Positions 8,407-17,705 of a stretch of DNA of 64,000 nucleotides are shown here, piece after piece. A program made the position numbers and the translations under genes. Numbering within the stretch: position 1 is the stretch's first letter; the number at the start of each line of letters is the position of its first letter. Origin of the DNA: Planctomycetaceae bacterium (GTDB lineage Bacteria > Planctomycetota > Planctomycetia > Pirellulales > Pirellulaceae); the NCBI GenBank assembly GCA_020638975.1, contig JACKHN010000020.1, forward strand, positions 1 through 64,000, written 5' to 3'. Under the pieces are notes generated by a model. The model did not search any database. It was not told the origin of the DNA and saw only the letters and a list, made by a program, of their open reading frames with translations.

Positions 8407-10282
8407 GGTTGTTCGCGGCCTCTTCTGTTTGTTCGGCGTTGGTTGCTGGCTTCAAGCGTTGATAGACTCGAGCCGCCACGCCCAGGAAAACGGCAAGTAT
8501 GAAGAAGGCGAGGATGCGATAGATTTCGCTTAACCCCGACATGTCCAGCAGAAGTACTTTTCCAATCGTTAATGCGAAGAAGGCAATGCCCGTCCAGCGG
8601 AGCGTTGCCCGACCGAGGCGAAATCCGACTGCCAGCAAGATCGAGGCGTAGACCGTCCAAAGAATTGAGACGGACATCATCCCAATACGTCGCCAGGAGG
8701 TCGGCTCGGCAGCCATGCGAGCAACTGCGAAAAAGAAGTTCGACAAATCAACGGTCAACACCAGCCACAGCAGCACGATCGCGCCCAGTCCGGTGGCAGC
8801 GACGAGGTAACGCGTGGTGGTATTTAGCCGATCTCGATAGACCCTTGAAGCAAAATAGGCTGTCGCGATACAAGCAACGACGCCGATCGACGGCAAGGCA
8901 ACTCGATTCACAATTGGAAGAAGCAACTCGTTCGGGTAAGACGGCAGATCAATGCAGATGACTCGTACGACGCTCGCTGCTGTGATCACTGCGGCCTGAA
9001 TGCCCAGCACCCGCGATTCGATTCGCAAGTGAAACCACCACATCGCCGCACCAGTTGCGGCCCAACCTATCGCGATCCATCGACTGTCTGCCTGAAGCGG
9101 TATTGCTAGTACAACGAAACCAACGGAAACCGCCAAAGCGGTGACCAGTTCCGGAATGACTCCAGGCCTGAAGGCCAAAAGCAACCGACCTGCCATGACG
9201 TACACCGCAGCCATTGTAACGGCCGCCGTTCCCATCCACTCGCGATAATCGTCAGCCATCAATACGTAAAATGCGCCGAACCAAAACGCGGCATTGAGCA
9301 GTGTTAGGACAATGTTCTCGCGGCGATTGCTGTCAGTCCGCTTCAAGTGGCCTGCGAAGTTCTGGATCAAGTAAAGCCCGAAGATGACGGCCTGAAATGA
9401 CAAGGCCCACGCCCACTTCTCCGGATGATAGTTTCCTTCATACCACGACCAGAACAGTCCGTGGGTACCCAAGAAAGCCACGCTGGAAATCAAGGGCCAT
9501 CTTCGTACGAGCGTCACCACGAGTACGCCAAGATTCAATGCGGCCAGATAAACGAACAGAGCGATGTAAAGATCGTGTTCGTTCGGCAACAAGAGCGGCG
9601 TCGCAAGACCGCCCAACACCGCCATCAGCGCTATCGCGCCAGAATCGTAGAGGATCGCGCACACCATCGACAACACGACGATTATCGCGAGGAAGAATCC
9701 TGCTTGCTCAGCCGGCAACAACGAATAGAAGCCGAACGAACTGTAGGCTGATAGATAGAGAACGACGACACCACAAGCGGCCAGCATCTGGGACGAGATC
9801 GCTGCCCCACGTCGATGATAACGATGACCGGCCAGCATCAAGCATGTTCCGGCGAGGACGCCTATAGCAACGCGTCCAACCGGACCGATCCAATTATTCT
9901 CATAGGCGTATTTCAAGAAGAAGGCGGCGGTGAAGATCGACAGGACGACGGCCACCCAGCCAAACGCCTTTTGTCCAATCAGCAACTCCCATTGAATCGC
10001 TGGTCGTGGTTCCTGCGAAATCGATTGCTGCACAGGCGGTTGTGCGGTTTGTGCCTCGATTACTTCTTCGGCTACCACAAAGTCATCGTCGACCGTCGGG
10101 CCTACTGCCGTCGGCAACTCGGTCGTTGCGAAACGTCGCTCCAACTCCTGAATTCGACTTTCCAAGCCCTTGATGCGACTTGTGCGTACCAATGCCACGA
10201 TTGACAGAATCAGCACCGCAACCGGCACGCATAACGCGACAGCGGCGATTAGCAGAATGAAGATTGTTTCCAAGGAACCCAT
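8399..10282 (-). CDS. DUF2339 polytopic membrane protein
   Basis: A 627-aa protein with an N-terminal membrane helix and a short coiled segment (RIKGLESRIQELERRF), followed by a long series of hydrophobic helices (roughly 15 or more) spread over residues 100-610. Family hallmarks are WELLIGQKAFGWVAVVLSIFTAAFFLKYAYENNWIGPVGRVAIGVLAG. It is the first gene of the pair with the DUF3999 gene, overlapping by 8 bp. No catalytic motif is seen; a role in envelope physiology is only inference. Confidence 0.85.
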   Translation of the reverse strand: MGSLETIFILLIAAVALCVPVAVLILSIVALVRTSRIKGLESRIQELERRFATTELPTAVGPTVDDDFVVAEEVIEAQTAQPPVQQSISQEPRPAIQWELLIGQKAFGWVAVVLSIFTAAFFLKYAYENNWIGPVGRVAIGVLAGTCLMLAGHRYHRRGAAISSQMLAACGVVVLYLSAYSSFGFYSLLPAEQAGFFLAIIVVLSMVCAILYDSGAIALMAVLGGLATPLLLPNEHDLYIALFVYLAALNLGVLVVTLVRRWPLISSVAFLGTHGLFWSWYEGNYHPEKWAWALSFQAVIFGLYLIQNFAGHLKRTDSNRRENIVLTLLNAAFWFGAFYVLMADDYREWMGTAAVTMAAVYVMAGRLLLAFRPGVIPELVTALAVSVGFVVLAIPLQADSRWIAIGWAATGAAMWWFHLRIESRVLGIQAAVITAASVVRVICIDLPSYPNELLLPIVNRVALPSIGVVACIATAYFASRVYRDRLNTTTRYLVAATGLGAIVLLWLVLTVDLSNFFFAVARMAAEPTSWRRIGMMSVSILWTVYASILLAVGFRLGRATLRWTGIAFFALTIGKVLLLDMSGLSEIYRILAFFILAVFLGVAARVYQRLKPATNAEQTEEAANNHA

Positions 10283-10411
10283 ACGATTTGACTCAAAGTA
10301 ATAGGTAGCACGTTGGCTTAGGCAATTGCTATACCAATCGGCCAGCTACCCCAGTTTTGCGAATTTGCATCGAACTTCGAGCCGGTCATTCTTGAGAGTG
10401 CAGGCGATCCG

Positions 10412-10462
10412 CTGCGGTCGACCGCAGGTTACCATAGACAACTGCTGAGGTGGAGCCACCTC
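10412..10462. promoter_or_regulatory. Two short palindromes in the divergent intergenic region
   Basis: The gap between the DUF2339 start (10282) and the DUF5077/DUF3472 start (10561) holds a perfect 16-bp palindrome, CTGCGGTCGACCGCAG (10412-10427), and GAGGTGG-AG-CCACCTC (10447-10462). Either could be an operator for a dimeric regulator in this divergent promoter region. There is no direct evidence of binding. Confidence 0.3.
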
Positions 10463-10560
10463 GGATGGCATCGATAGAAAGATTCTCGGCGGGATGCTGT
10501 AGGCTCGCCAAATTCGATATGTTTGGTGATCGCAAGCTTGCAGAATCTTTAGGAAACTCA

Positions 10561-11832
10561 ATGATGACTCGTCTGATCCTCGCTTTCGCAGTGTTTAGTT
10601 TGACTGCCGCAACCTGTCGCGCCGAACTGCAAATCCCAGGAGCGACCGCATATCTGCAGCCGGACGCTGGTGGCGCTCGCGTTTTGCCCGACCAAGGAAT
10701 TGCGAGCTGGAAGGATCCTGCTACGACAGTGAAGTGGTTTGGCGAGCTGAAGCATGTGGGAACGCTTCGAGCCTCTGTGACCCTGCAAATTGAGAGCGGT
10801 AAGAAATCGCGACTGCGGTTGACCGTCGAAGGCCGAGCAAACGAAGTGGAAGTCCAAGCAAATGGCAACGACACGCTGACTGCCGACTTCGGAGAGTTTG
10901 AAATCCGTGAGGCCGGCTATCATGCCTTCCAACTTCAATCGCTAAATGAGCCGGGTGAAGACGCTGGGACGATCGTGGCGTTGATCTTGGATGGCGAACC
11001 GATAAAAAACGCTCACTTCAATCTGAAGCCGCGCCGCAACGCCGCTTCGGTTCACTTGATGTATCCCGTACCCCGCGACGTTGATGTTTCGGCGTTCTAT
11101 TGTGAGATGACCGGTGTGGAAGAGCCGCTGTGGACCTACTACATGGCGTGCGGTTGGCATCGCGGCTACTTTGGCATGCAAGTCAACAGCGAGACCGAAC
11201 GGCGAATCATCTTTAGCGTTTGGGATAGCGGAGGCGAGGCGGTTGACCGCAACAAAGTGGCTGACGTTGATCGTGTAACGTTGGTCGCTAAAGGCGAAGA
11301 TGTTTACTCTGGCAGCTTTGGCAACGAAGGGACCGGCGGGCACAGCCATCTGAAGTTTCCGTGGAAGACCGGCGAGCGGCAACGGTTTCTTGTCACCGCT
11401 GAGCCCGTTGACGACACACACACTGTATTTGCGGGCTATTACTTCCGACCTGATAAGAGCGAGTGGATGCTGATTTCGAGTTGGAAGGCACCGAAGGAAG
11501 GGAAGTATCTGCGCGGCTTGTACAGCTTCAGCGAAAATTTTATTGGGCGCAATGGCGATGTCGTACGCAAAGCACTTTACGGGAATCAATGGATACGCAC
11601 CACTGACGGCGAGTGGCTAGAACTGACGACTGCCAAGTTCAGTCACGACGCAACCGGCAAGGAAGATCGGCTCGATCGGTTTATGGGCGTCGAAGATGGC
11701 GAGTTCTTCTTGTCGCACGGTGGGTTCATTCCCGGCTTTTCGAAGTACGGAACGTCGTTCAGCCGGCCTGCCAGCGGTCGGTCGCCGGCAACGATGGAGT
11801 TGCCGCCGTTGCCAAATCCTAGCAGCAAGTAG
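10561..11832 (+). CDS. Secreted DUF5077 + DUF3472 protein
   Basis: A 423-aa exported protein with a signal peptide ending near TCRAEL. Residues about 20-150 fit the DUF5077 carbohydrate-binding-like beta sandwich. Residues about 160-390 fit DUF3472, with TYYMACGWHRGYFGMQVNS, IIFSVWDSG, EGTGGHSHLKFPW and TFVAGYYF-type strands ending in LYSFSENFIGRNG. These proteins sit in polysaccharide-use gene sets, but an enzymatic role has not been shown to my knowledge. ATG 10561 is preceded by AGGAAA; a second ATG follows at once. A REP-like hairpin overlaps its stop codon region. Confidence 0.8.
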   Translation: MMTRLILAFAVFSLTAATCRAELQIPGATAYLQPDAGGARVLPDQGIASWKDPATTVKWFGELKHVGTLRASVTLQIESGKKSRLRLTVEGRANEVEVQANGNDTLTADFGEFEIREAGYHAFQLQSLNEPGEDAGTIVALILDGEPIKNAHFNLKPRRNAASVHLMYPVPRDVDVSAFYCEMTGVEEPLWTYYMACGWHRGYFGMQVNSETERRIIFSVWDSGGEAVDRNKVADVDRVTLVAKGEDVYSGSFGNEGTGGHSHLKFPWKTGERQRFLVTAEPVDDTHTVFAGYYFRPDKSEWMLISSWKAPKEGKYLRGLYSFSENFIGRNGDVVRKALYGNQWIRTTDGEWLELTTAKFSHDATGKEDRLDRFMGVEDGEFFLSHGGFIPGFSKYGTSFSRPASGRSPATMELPPLPNPSSK

Positions 11833-11881
11833 GTTGGGCTTCAGCCCGACAATAGCGTCGTTGGGCTAAAGCCCAACCTAC
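11829..11881. repeat. GTAG-led inverted palindrome pair (REP/BIME-like), possible terminator
   Basis: Two 22-nt arms (11829-11850, 11860-11881) of the form GTAGGTTGGGCTT(T/C)AGCCC pair around a 9-nt loop with two differences. Each arm is itself GTAG plus a palindrome. It begins inside the stop region of the DUF3472 gene and lies 24 bp before tex, so it could insulate the two transcripts. No U-tract follows, so intrinsic termination is doubtful. Confidence 0.7.
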
Positions 11882-11905
11882 GACAGATCAAGGAGCTTTG
11901 AGTTC

Positions 11906-14083
11906 ATGGATGGTACATTTGAGTGCTTCCACCTGGAGCAGGTAACCCAGCAGATCAGTGCCACGCTCAGTGTTGCTCCCGCGCAAGTCCGCTCGGCGAT
12001 CGAACTGCTCGATGCAGGCAACACCTTGCCGTTCATTGCCCGCTATCGCAAAGAGGCGACCAAAGGACTCGACGAGTTGGCCTTGCGAGCGATCGAGGAT
12101 GCGTTGGCGAAGGCTCGCGAGTTGGCTCAGCGTAAGACGACGATCCTGAAAACGATTCACGAGCAAGGACTGCTCACTCCGGAACTTCGACGACAGATCG
12201 AAGACTGCCCTGACAAGAAGACGCTCGAAGACATCTACCTCCCCTACAAGCCAAAGCGTCGCACGAAGGCGACGATTGCTCGCGAGCGCGGCTTGCAGCC
12301 GTTGGCCGATCTGCTGCTCGCTCAGCAACCGCTTAATCGGTCTCGAAGCGACATTGTGCGGCCTTATGTGTCGCTTGAAAACGAGGTGCCTGACGAAGCA
12401 AGTGCGTTGCAAGGTGCGTGCGACATCGTGGCCGAGGTGTGGTCCGAAGAGGCGGCCACGCGCAGTTGGCTGGCCGAACAAGCGGTTGGGTTCGGGCGAG
12501 TTGTTTCGAGCGTGAAACGGGGCAAGAAGGAAGAGGGCAGCAAGTTTGAGATGTACTTTGAACACGGCGAGCCCGTGAAGCGAATCCCCTCGCATCGCTT
12601 CCTGGCCATGAAACGTGGTGAAGCAGAAGGCGTGTTGCGAGTTGGCTTGGAGTTAGACGACGAGTTTACGTTGCGAAAGCTGAAGCAGCGACTGGCTCAC
12701 AATTCGCGATTCGAGTTCCATCGCGACCTGCTGACGACCGTCGAGGATTGCTACAAGCGACTGCTGCACCCTGCCGCGGAATCCGCAATCCTGCAGGAGT
12801 TGAAAGAGAAGGCCGACGAGGAAGCGATCAGTGTCTTCGCCAGCAACCTGCGGGAACTTCTTCTTGCGGCACCGGCTGGCCCCAAGGTAACGATTGGGCT
12901 GGACCCTGGCTTCCGAACCGGCTGCAAAGTGGCGGTCGTTGATTCCACGGGCAAATTCCTAGCCAACACGACGATTTACCCGACGCCGCCTCGCAACGAT
13001 ATCGAAGGTGCGACGAAGACACTTCGTGAATTGATCGCAAAGTATAAAGTCGAGCTGATCGCGATTGGCAATGGCACGGCGTCGCGTGAAACCGACGCCT
13101 TCGTGTCCGAGTTGCTGAAAGCCGATGGTTTGTCGGTCACGAAGGTCATGGTCAGCGAGTCGGGTGCATCGATCTATTCGGCCAGCGAACTCGCAGCTCA
13201 CGAGTACCCGGATCTCGATTTGACCGTGCGTGGAGCCATTAGCATTGCGCATCGACTGCAAGATCCGTTGGCCGAACTCGTGAAGCTCGATCCGAAATCA
13301 ATCGGCGTTGGACAGTATCAGCACGATGTCAACCAAACGCTGCTCAAGAAGTCACTCGACCGTGAAGTTGAATCGTGCGTGAACTCGGTCGGAGTTGATC
13401 TGAACATGGCCAGCGCATCGCTGCTCACGCACGTAGCGGGCATCGGCCCGAAGCTGGCTGCTGGGATTGTCGAATATCGTGATGGACATGGCCGCTTCGA
13501 GACGCGCGGTCAACTTACGAAGGTCCCTAAGCTCGGCAAGAAGGCATTCGAACAAGCCGCCGGATTCCTCCGCATCCGCGAAGGGAAACAACCACTCGAC
13601 AACTCGGCGGTCCATCCCGAGAGCTATTACGTGGTCGAGAAGATGGCGGCGAAGTTAAACGCGACAACCAAGCAACTCGTCGGGAATGCGGCCTCGGTCG
13701 AGAAGTTGAGTGCCGCAGATTATGTTGATGATCAAGTCGGCCTGCCGACCGTGCAAGATATCCTAGCCGAGCTTGCCAAGCCGGGGCGCGATCCGCGCAG
13801 CGAGTTCAAGGTCGCAAAGTTCACCGAGGGCGTGAACGACCTAAAGGATCTCAAGGAAGGAATGGTCCTCGAAGGCGTGATTACGAACGTTACGCGATTC
13901 GGAGCCTTCGTCGATCTGGGCGTCCATCAAGACGGGCTCATTCATATCTCGCAGCTTTCAAACACCTTCGTACAGGACCCTAGCGAGGTCGTCGCCGTGG
14001 GAGACGTCGTGAAGGTGAAGGTGCTGGAAGTCGATCTGGACCGCAAGCGGATTGCAGTGTCACGCAAGCAGGTTGCGAATTGA
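11906..14083 (+). CDS. tex: Tex-family RNA-binding transcription accessory protein
   Basis: A 725-aa protein close to the usual Tex length. It has an N-terminal helical Tex domain (IARYRKEATKGLDE, LEDIYLPYKPKRRTKA) and a YqgF/RNase H-like fold (TIGLDPGFRTGCKVAVVD, near residues 330-460). Helix-hairpin-helix segments follow (LLTHVAGIGPKLAAGIVEYR and KVPKLGKKAFEQAAGFLRI), and an S1 RNA-binding domain ends the protein (GVITNVTRFGAFVDLGVHQDGLIHIS). Tex binds nucleic acid and affects transcription and RNA turnover. AGGAG stands 11 bp before ATG 11906. Confidence 0.95.
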   Translation: MDGTFECFHLEQVTQQISATLSVAPAQVRSAIELLDAGNTLPFIARYRKEATKGLDELALRAIEDALAKARELAQRKTTILKTIHEQGLLTPELRRQIEDCPDKKTLEDIYLPYKPKRRTKATIARERGLQPLADLLLAQQPLNRSRSDIVRPYVSLENEVPDEASALQGACDIVAEVWSEEAATRSWLAEQAVGFGRVVSSVKRGKKEEGSKFEMYFEHGEPVKRIPSHRFLAMKRGEAEGVLRVGLELDDEFTLRKLKQRLAHNSRFEFHRDLLTTVEDCYKRLLHPAAESAILQELKEKADEEAISVFASNLRELLLAAPAGPKVTIGLDPGFRTGCKVAVVDSTGKFLANTTIYPTPPRNDIEGATKTLRELIAKYKVELIAIGNGTASRETDAFVSELLKADGLSVTKVMVSESGASIYSASELAAHEYPDLDLTVRGAISIAHRLQDPLAELVKLDPKSIGVGQYQHDVNQTLLKKSLDREVESCVNSVGVDLNMASASLLTHVAGIGPKLAAGIVEYRDGHGRFETRGQLTKVPKLGKKAFEQAAGFLRIREGKQPLDNSAVHPESYYVVEKMAAKLNATTKQLVGNAASVEKLSAADYVDDQVGLPTVQDILAELAKPGRDPRSEFKVAKFTEGVNDLKDLKEGMVLEGVITNVTRFGAFVDLGVHQDGLIHISQLSNTFVQDPSEVVAVGDVVKVKVLEVDLDRKRIAVSRKQVAN

Positions 14084-14106
14084 AAATTGCTGTGCGATTA
14101 CGTCGA

Positions 14107-14457
14107 CTAACGCAGGGGCAGAAAGACTACTTGGCTGCGTACTTCCTCGTCGTTGGCACAAGTTGCGATCAATTCCAAGTCCTCGACGATTTCGCCAATC
14201 CCCGCCCCTAGCTGGTGACAGTACGCAAGGCCAGCGAATACTCGGCCCTGGTGTTGCCACGCGGATGCTATGGCCAGTAAGTCTTCGTCCTGCGTAAACA
14301 GGATGCGTTCGAGTGCAGTCGCGCGAACTAGCAATACTTCGTCGTTCAACTGCCGTGTCCCGTCGTCTTGAGAAGTCAATACATCGATGCCGCGACGGCG
14401 CAGCCCCTCTGTGATAGCCGATGGCACGTGGACATCCATGTAGAAGTCGTGAGCCAT
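14107..14457 (-). CDS. DUF5615 PIN-like protein, probable toxin of a TA pair
   Basis: A 116-aa protein with the DUF5615 layout: an N-terminal acidic strand (FYMDVHVP), then GIDVLTSQDDG and a central ILFTQDEDLL acidic motif, as in Mut7-C/PIN-like nucleases. It starts 1 nt after the stop of the DUF433 gene, the standard order for DUF433-DUF5615 modules predicted to be toxin-antitoxin systems. RNase activity is inference from the PIN-like fold. It could also be a domesticated, silent module. Confidence 0.75.
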   Translation of the reverse strand: MAHDFYMDVHVPSAITEGLRRRGIDVLTSQDDGTRQLNDEVLLVRATALERILFTQDEDLLAIASAWQHQGRVFAGLAYCHQLGAGIGEIVEDLELIATCANDEEVRSQVVFLPLR

Positions 14458-14458
14458 T

Positions 14459-14773
14459 TCATGTGCCTTGCGAGGCTTTGCGCTTTAGCAATTCGTCTCG
14501 GGAGAAGTGTCGGGCCGGTCGAATGGATTCCACGGCAGCCAATGACTGCTTCATCTCGGCTACCATGTCCGCGTGGTGGTCATAAAAATAGGTCAACGCT
14601 GAATAGACTTCTTCTGGTCGCAGGTCGGAGTGCTGGCGAAGCAGCTCTTCCGCGCTCCAGCCGTGCTGATAGTGCTCGGCCGCGAGCTGAACTACCTTGT
14701 AACGGGTCTCGCCGACCCGCGTCTGTCCATGCTCGTCGATCGTCAGATGGGGATAAACCGTGTTCATACTCAT
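14459..14773 (-). CDS. DUF433 protein, probable antitoxin
   Basis: A 104-aa protein with a winged-helix-like DUF433 core: YPHLTIDEHGQTRVGETRYKV, WSAEELLRQHSDLRPEEVYSALTYFYDH, then a charged C-terminal tail that would contact the toxin. ATG 14773 (MSMNTVYP) or 14767 (MNTVYP) are both possible; no strong Shine-Dalgarno decides. It precedes the DUF5615 gene with a 1-nt gap and is probably the DNA-binding antitoxin that represses the operon. Confidence 0.72.
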   Translation of the reverse strand: MSMNTVYPHLTIDEHGQTRVGETRYKVVQLAAEHYQHGWSAEELLRQHSDLRPEEVYSALTYFYDHHADMVAEMKQSLAAVESIRPARHFSRDELLKRKASQGT

Positions 14774-15061
14774 TGAGTTGGGCCCTATCATCCAGGATTT
14801 AAGACGCCACGAGTGTTTCACTGGCAAGGTCTATCTTACCGCCACGCGACGAATTGTTCCAACTCCAGCTTCGAAGCGTCATTGGAAGCACGTTGGTTTC
14901 AAGGTCGTGGTCGGGATGAGGAATTGCGGAGTTAACTGCCGGTTCTCGCATCGCGTTAGTCGGTTGATTAGACTGTCGCGAATGAATCGGGAGAGTTCGT
15001 TGCACTTTTATTCTGCTGTCTAATGCCAAATTTGTTTGCGTCACCCATCGGAACAACAATT

Positions 15062-16582
15062 ATGTCTTTACACCATTTCGGTCTCCGATCGCTTCTTCGA
15101 TATTCGTTTGTCGCACTTGTTGCCATCCAATTCGCTGGCCTTCGAGTGGAACAGGTTGAATCGGCCGAATCGCGTCCCAACGTGTTGTTCATCATTTCGG
15201 ACGATTTGAATAACTCGCTTGGCTGCTATGGGCATCCTCAAGTCAAATCGCCAAACATCGACAGCTTGGCGGATCGCGGTGTGCGGTTCGAGCGGAGCTA
15301 CTGCCAGTTCCCACTGTGCGGGCCGAGTCGCAACTCGATGCTGACGGGACTTTATCCGAACAGCACGGGCATCCTGCAGAACAGCCAAATTTTCCGGCAA
15401 ACGATTCCCGAGCAACTCAGCTTGCCACATGCGTTTCGCCGTGCCGGTTACTTCGCGGCTCGGATCGGCAAACTGTATCACTACAACGTACCCAAATCCG
15501 TAGGAACTAACGGGCACGACGATCCTGGCTCGTGGGAGTTGGAATTGAATCCGGCCGGTTGCGACCGGTTGCTCGAAGAAGGAGATATCTTCTCCTTGCG
15601 AAAAGACAATTTCGGTGGGACGCTCAGTTGGTATGCCTCGCCGCGAGGGGACCTACTGCATACCGATGGGATGCTCGCAAGCGATGCCGAATGGGTTTTG
15701 GAGCGTTGCGCGCGAGATAAGTCGCGACCATTCTTCCTGGCGGTCGGCTTTTATCGACCGCACACGCCCTACGTCGCGCCGGCACCGTACTTCGATGGAT
15801 ACCCGAAAGCCGACATGCCCTTGGTGCAGGGAGTCGAAGAAGACGTGAAGGACTTGCCTGCAGACGCCCTTGGCAGCCACAAGAAAGAGCACGACGACTT
15901 AACCGACGACCTGCGGCAGCAAGCGATCCAAGCCTACTTCGCGAGCATCTCGTTCATGGATGCCCAGGTTGGCCGTGTCCTGAACAAGCTGGACGAACTC
16001 GGACTCGCCGAGAACACGATCGTCGTGTTTACCAGCGATCACGGCTATCACCTTGGCGAACATGGCCTGTGGCAAAAGATGAGTTTGTTTGAGCAGAGCG
16101 CTCGTGTGCCGCTGATCATCGCCGCGCCGGGTGCCTCGAAGAATGGCGGTGTGGCGGCGACGCCCGTTGGACTGATCGACCTGTATCCGACGTTGACAAA
16201 GCTGTGCGGAGTCGAAGCCCCCAGCAATCTCCAAGGCCAGGACTTACGCCCGATCTTGATGGACCCGTCCACGGTCGGTCGAGGCTGGGCGATTAGTCAA
16301 GTGACTCGGGGCGGTCGCGGCAAGGGGACGTTTGGTTTCACGCTGCGAACGCCGCGTTGGCGTTATACGGAGTGGGATCAAGGTAACCGCGGACGCGAGT
16401 TGTACGACCACGAGACCGATCCGCTGGAGCAAACCAATCTGGCCGAAGTCGCTGAGCATGCGGAGCGCGTTGCTGAATTTTCGAACGCGTTGCAGGAAGC
16501 CGCTGCGAACACCTTGCCTGAATCGGGCGAGATCCCGACGATTCGCGAAGGTGTGTGGGCTCCGAACCTGACCGATCCTTAA
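15062..16582 (+). CDS. Secreted sulfatase, iduronate-2-sulfatase-like
   Basis: A 506-aa arylsulfatase-superfamily protein with a signal peptide. It has the first metal site NVLFIISDDLNNSLGCYG, then CGPSR (Cys86) in the C-x-P-S-R motif that is oxidised to formylglycine. The FYRPHTPYVAPAPYFDGYP segment and the late FTSDHGYHLGEHGLWQK metal/active-site block are typical of iduronate-2-sulfatase relatives (family S1_7-like). It probably removes sulfate from imported or surface polysaccharides. The start at 15062 is favoured over 15023 because it places the signal peptide correctly. A perfect REP-like hairpin follows. Confidence 0.88.
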   Translation: MSLHHFGLRSLLRYSFVALVAIQFAGLRVEQVESAESRPNVLFIISDDLNNSLGCYGHPQVKSPNIDSLADRGVRFERSYCQFPLCGPSRNSMLTGLYPNSTGILQNSQIFRQTIPEQLSLPHAFRRAGYFAARIGKLYHYNVPKSVGTNGHDDPGSWELELNPAGCDRLLEEGDIFSLRKDNFGGTLSWYASPRGDLLHTDGMLASDAEWVLERCARDKSRPFFLAVGFYRPHTPYVAPAPYFDGYPKADMPLVQGVEEDVKDLPADALGSHKKEHDDLTDDLRQQAIQAYFASISFMDAQVGRVLNKLDELGLAENTIVVFTSDHGYHLGEHGLWQKMSLFEQSARVPLIIAAPGASKNGGVAATPVGLIDLYPTLTKLCGVEAPSNLQGQDLRPILMDPSTVGRGWAISQVTRGGRGKGTFGFTLRTPRWRYTEWDQGNRGRELYDHETDPLEQTNLAEVAEHAERVAEFSNALQEAAANTLPESGEIPTIREGVWAPNLTDP

Positions 16583-16607
16583 CCTCTCGGTCTCTTACGC
16601 GCATCTT

Positions 16608-16678
16608 TGTAGGATGGACGCTCTCGTCCGTCCATGTTTATTCGTGGTGGCCGGACGGACGAGAGCGTCCATCCTACA
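16608..16678. repeat. GTAG-led inverted palindrome pair, perfect 26-bp arms
   Basis: Arms 16608-16633 and 16653-16678 are exact inverted copies (TGTAGGATGGACGCTCTCGT... type) around a 19-nt loop. The word is a close relative of the pair at 3503-3560. It lies between the convergent sulfatase and SMP-30 genes and could separate their transcripts. Confidence 0.8.
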
Positions 16679-16682
16679 TTCG

Positions 16683-17576
16683 TCAACGCGCATCGGAATT
16701 AGACGGTCGTTGTGCTGCGAGGCCTGAAGTGGTCATTCGCTGGCGATATAGGCCGCCGAATCCTGTGATGTACAGCGACCGCAGGTCGGCATCACCGAAA
16801 GTGCAGTTAATGGGGCGAGTCGGCGTTTCGATCTTGTCTAGCAACTTGCCGCTGGGACTCCAGATCCATATGTGGGCTGGACCAGCACAATAAACATTCC
16901 CTGCTCGATCGATCGCCATGCCGTCGGCACCTTTGTCCGGCCCGGCATCCATCTCGGCGAACTGTCGGCCGTTGACCGTTTTTCCATCTGCCGCGACGTC
17001 ATACGCCCAGATCTGTTTCGGAACATAGGCTGAGACATAGAGCGTTTGCTCGTCGGGTGAGAGGATCAACCCATTGGGTGTCGCGATTCCTTCGACGGCG
17101 ACGATTTGCTGGCCAGCAGGCGTGATGTAAACGACTTGGCCTTGTCCCGTCAGCGTATAGTATACGCCGCCTTGGCTATCAACTACCAAGTCGTTCGGGC
17201 GGATCGGCGGCTTGGCATCAACGTCATGACCAGCGATCGTGATCTTCTTCTGGCCATCAAGTTGAGCGATGAGGCTGTTGCCATTGTCAGAAAGGAACAG
17301 CTTTCCGTGGCTGTAATACGTGGCGCTGATCCGACCCGCGTTCTCAAGGACCACTTCCACTTGCTTCTTGGCCGGCAGGTATCGATAAAGTTTCTCACCT
17401 TTCACATCCGGGAAGTATAGAACCGCGTTTCCATCCCACGCTGGACCGTCGGCAAGACCGAACTCGGTTGCGATTGTCTCCAACTCAGATGCTGAATCAA
17501 CAGGGCTTTCGGCGACTGCGCAAGGCGAAGCAACCAGTAAGAACAAAGTGAACTCAAGCAAATCGTGGCGACGCAT
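16683..17576 (-). CDS. Secreted SMP-30/gluconolactonase-type beta-propeller
   Basis: A 297-aa protein with a signal peptide (MRRHDLLEFTLFLLVASPCAVA). It shows SMP-30 propeller repeats: LADGPAWDG, YFPDVKGEKLYRY, RPNDLVVDSQGGVYYT, ATPNGLILSPDEQTLYVSAY, GADGMAIDRAGNVYCAG and CTFGDADLRSLYITGFGGLYR. Glu/Asn/Asp metal ligands of the family are plausibly at those N/D positions. It is likely a sugar lactonase acting in the periplasm. ATG 17576 is chosen for the signal peptide. It is divergent from the methyltransferase gene. Confidence 0.85.
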   Translation of the reverse strand: MRRHDLLEFTLFLLVASPCAVAESPVDSASELETIATEFGLADGPAWDGNAVLYFPDVKGEKLYRYLPAKKQVEVVLENAGRISATYYSHGKLFLSDNGNSLIAQLDGQKKITIAGHDVDAKPPIRPNDLVVDSQGGVYYTLTGQGQVVYITPAGQQIVAVEGIATPNGLILSPDEQTLYVSAYVPKQIWAYDVAADGKTVNGRQFAEMDAGPDKGADGMAIDRAGNVYCAGPAHIWIWSPSGKLLDKIETPTRPINCTFGDADLRSLYITGFGGLYRQRMTTSGLAAQRPSNSDAR

Positions 17577-17705
17577 AGGAATCTCTCGAGGGGCAATAGG
17601 TCGAAATGACATCAATCGATGCAACGGTGTCGGCGATCAGTTTCCGTCGATATGATAGCTGGCATCTTTCCGACAAACGACTAGCCCTCACGACGACTCG
17701 CGAAA

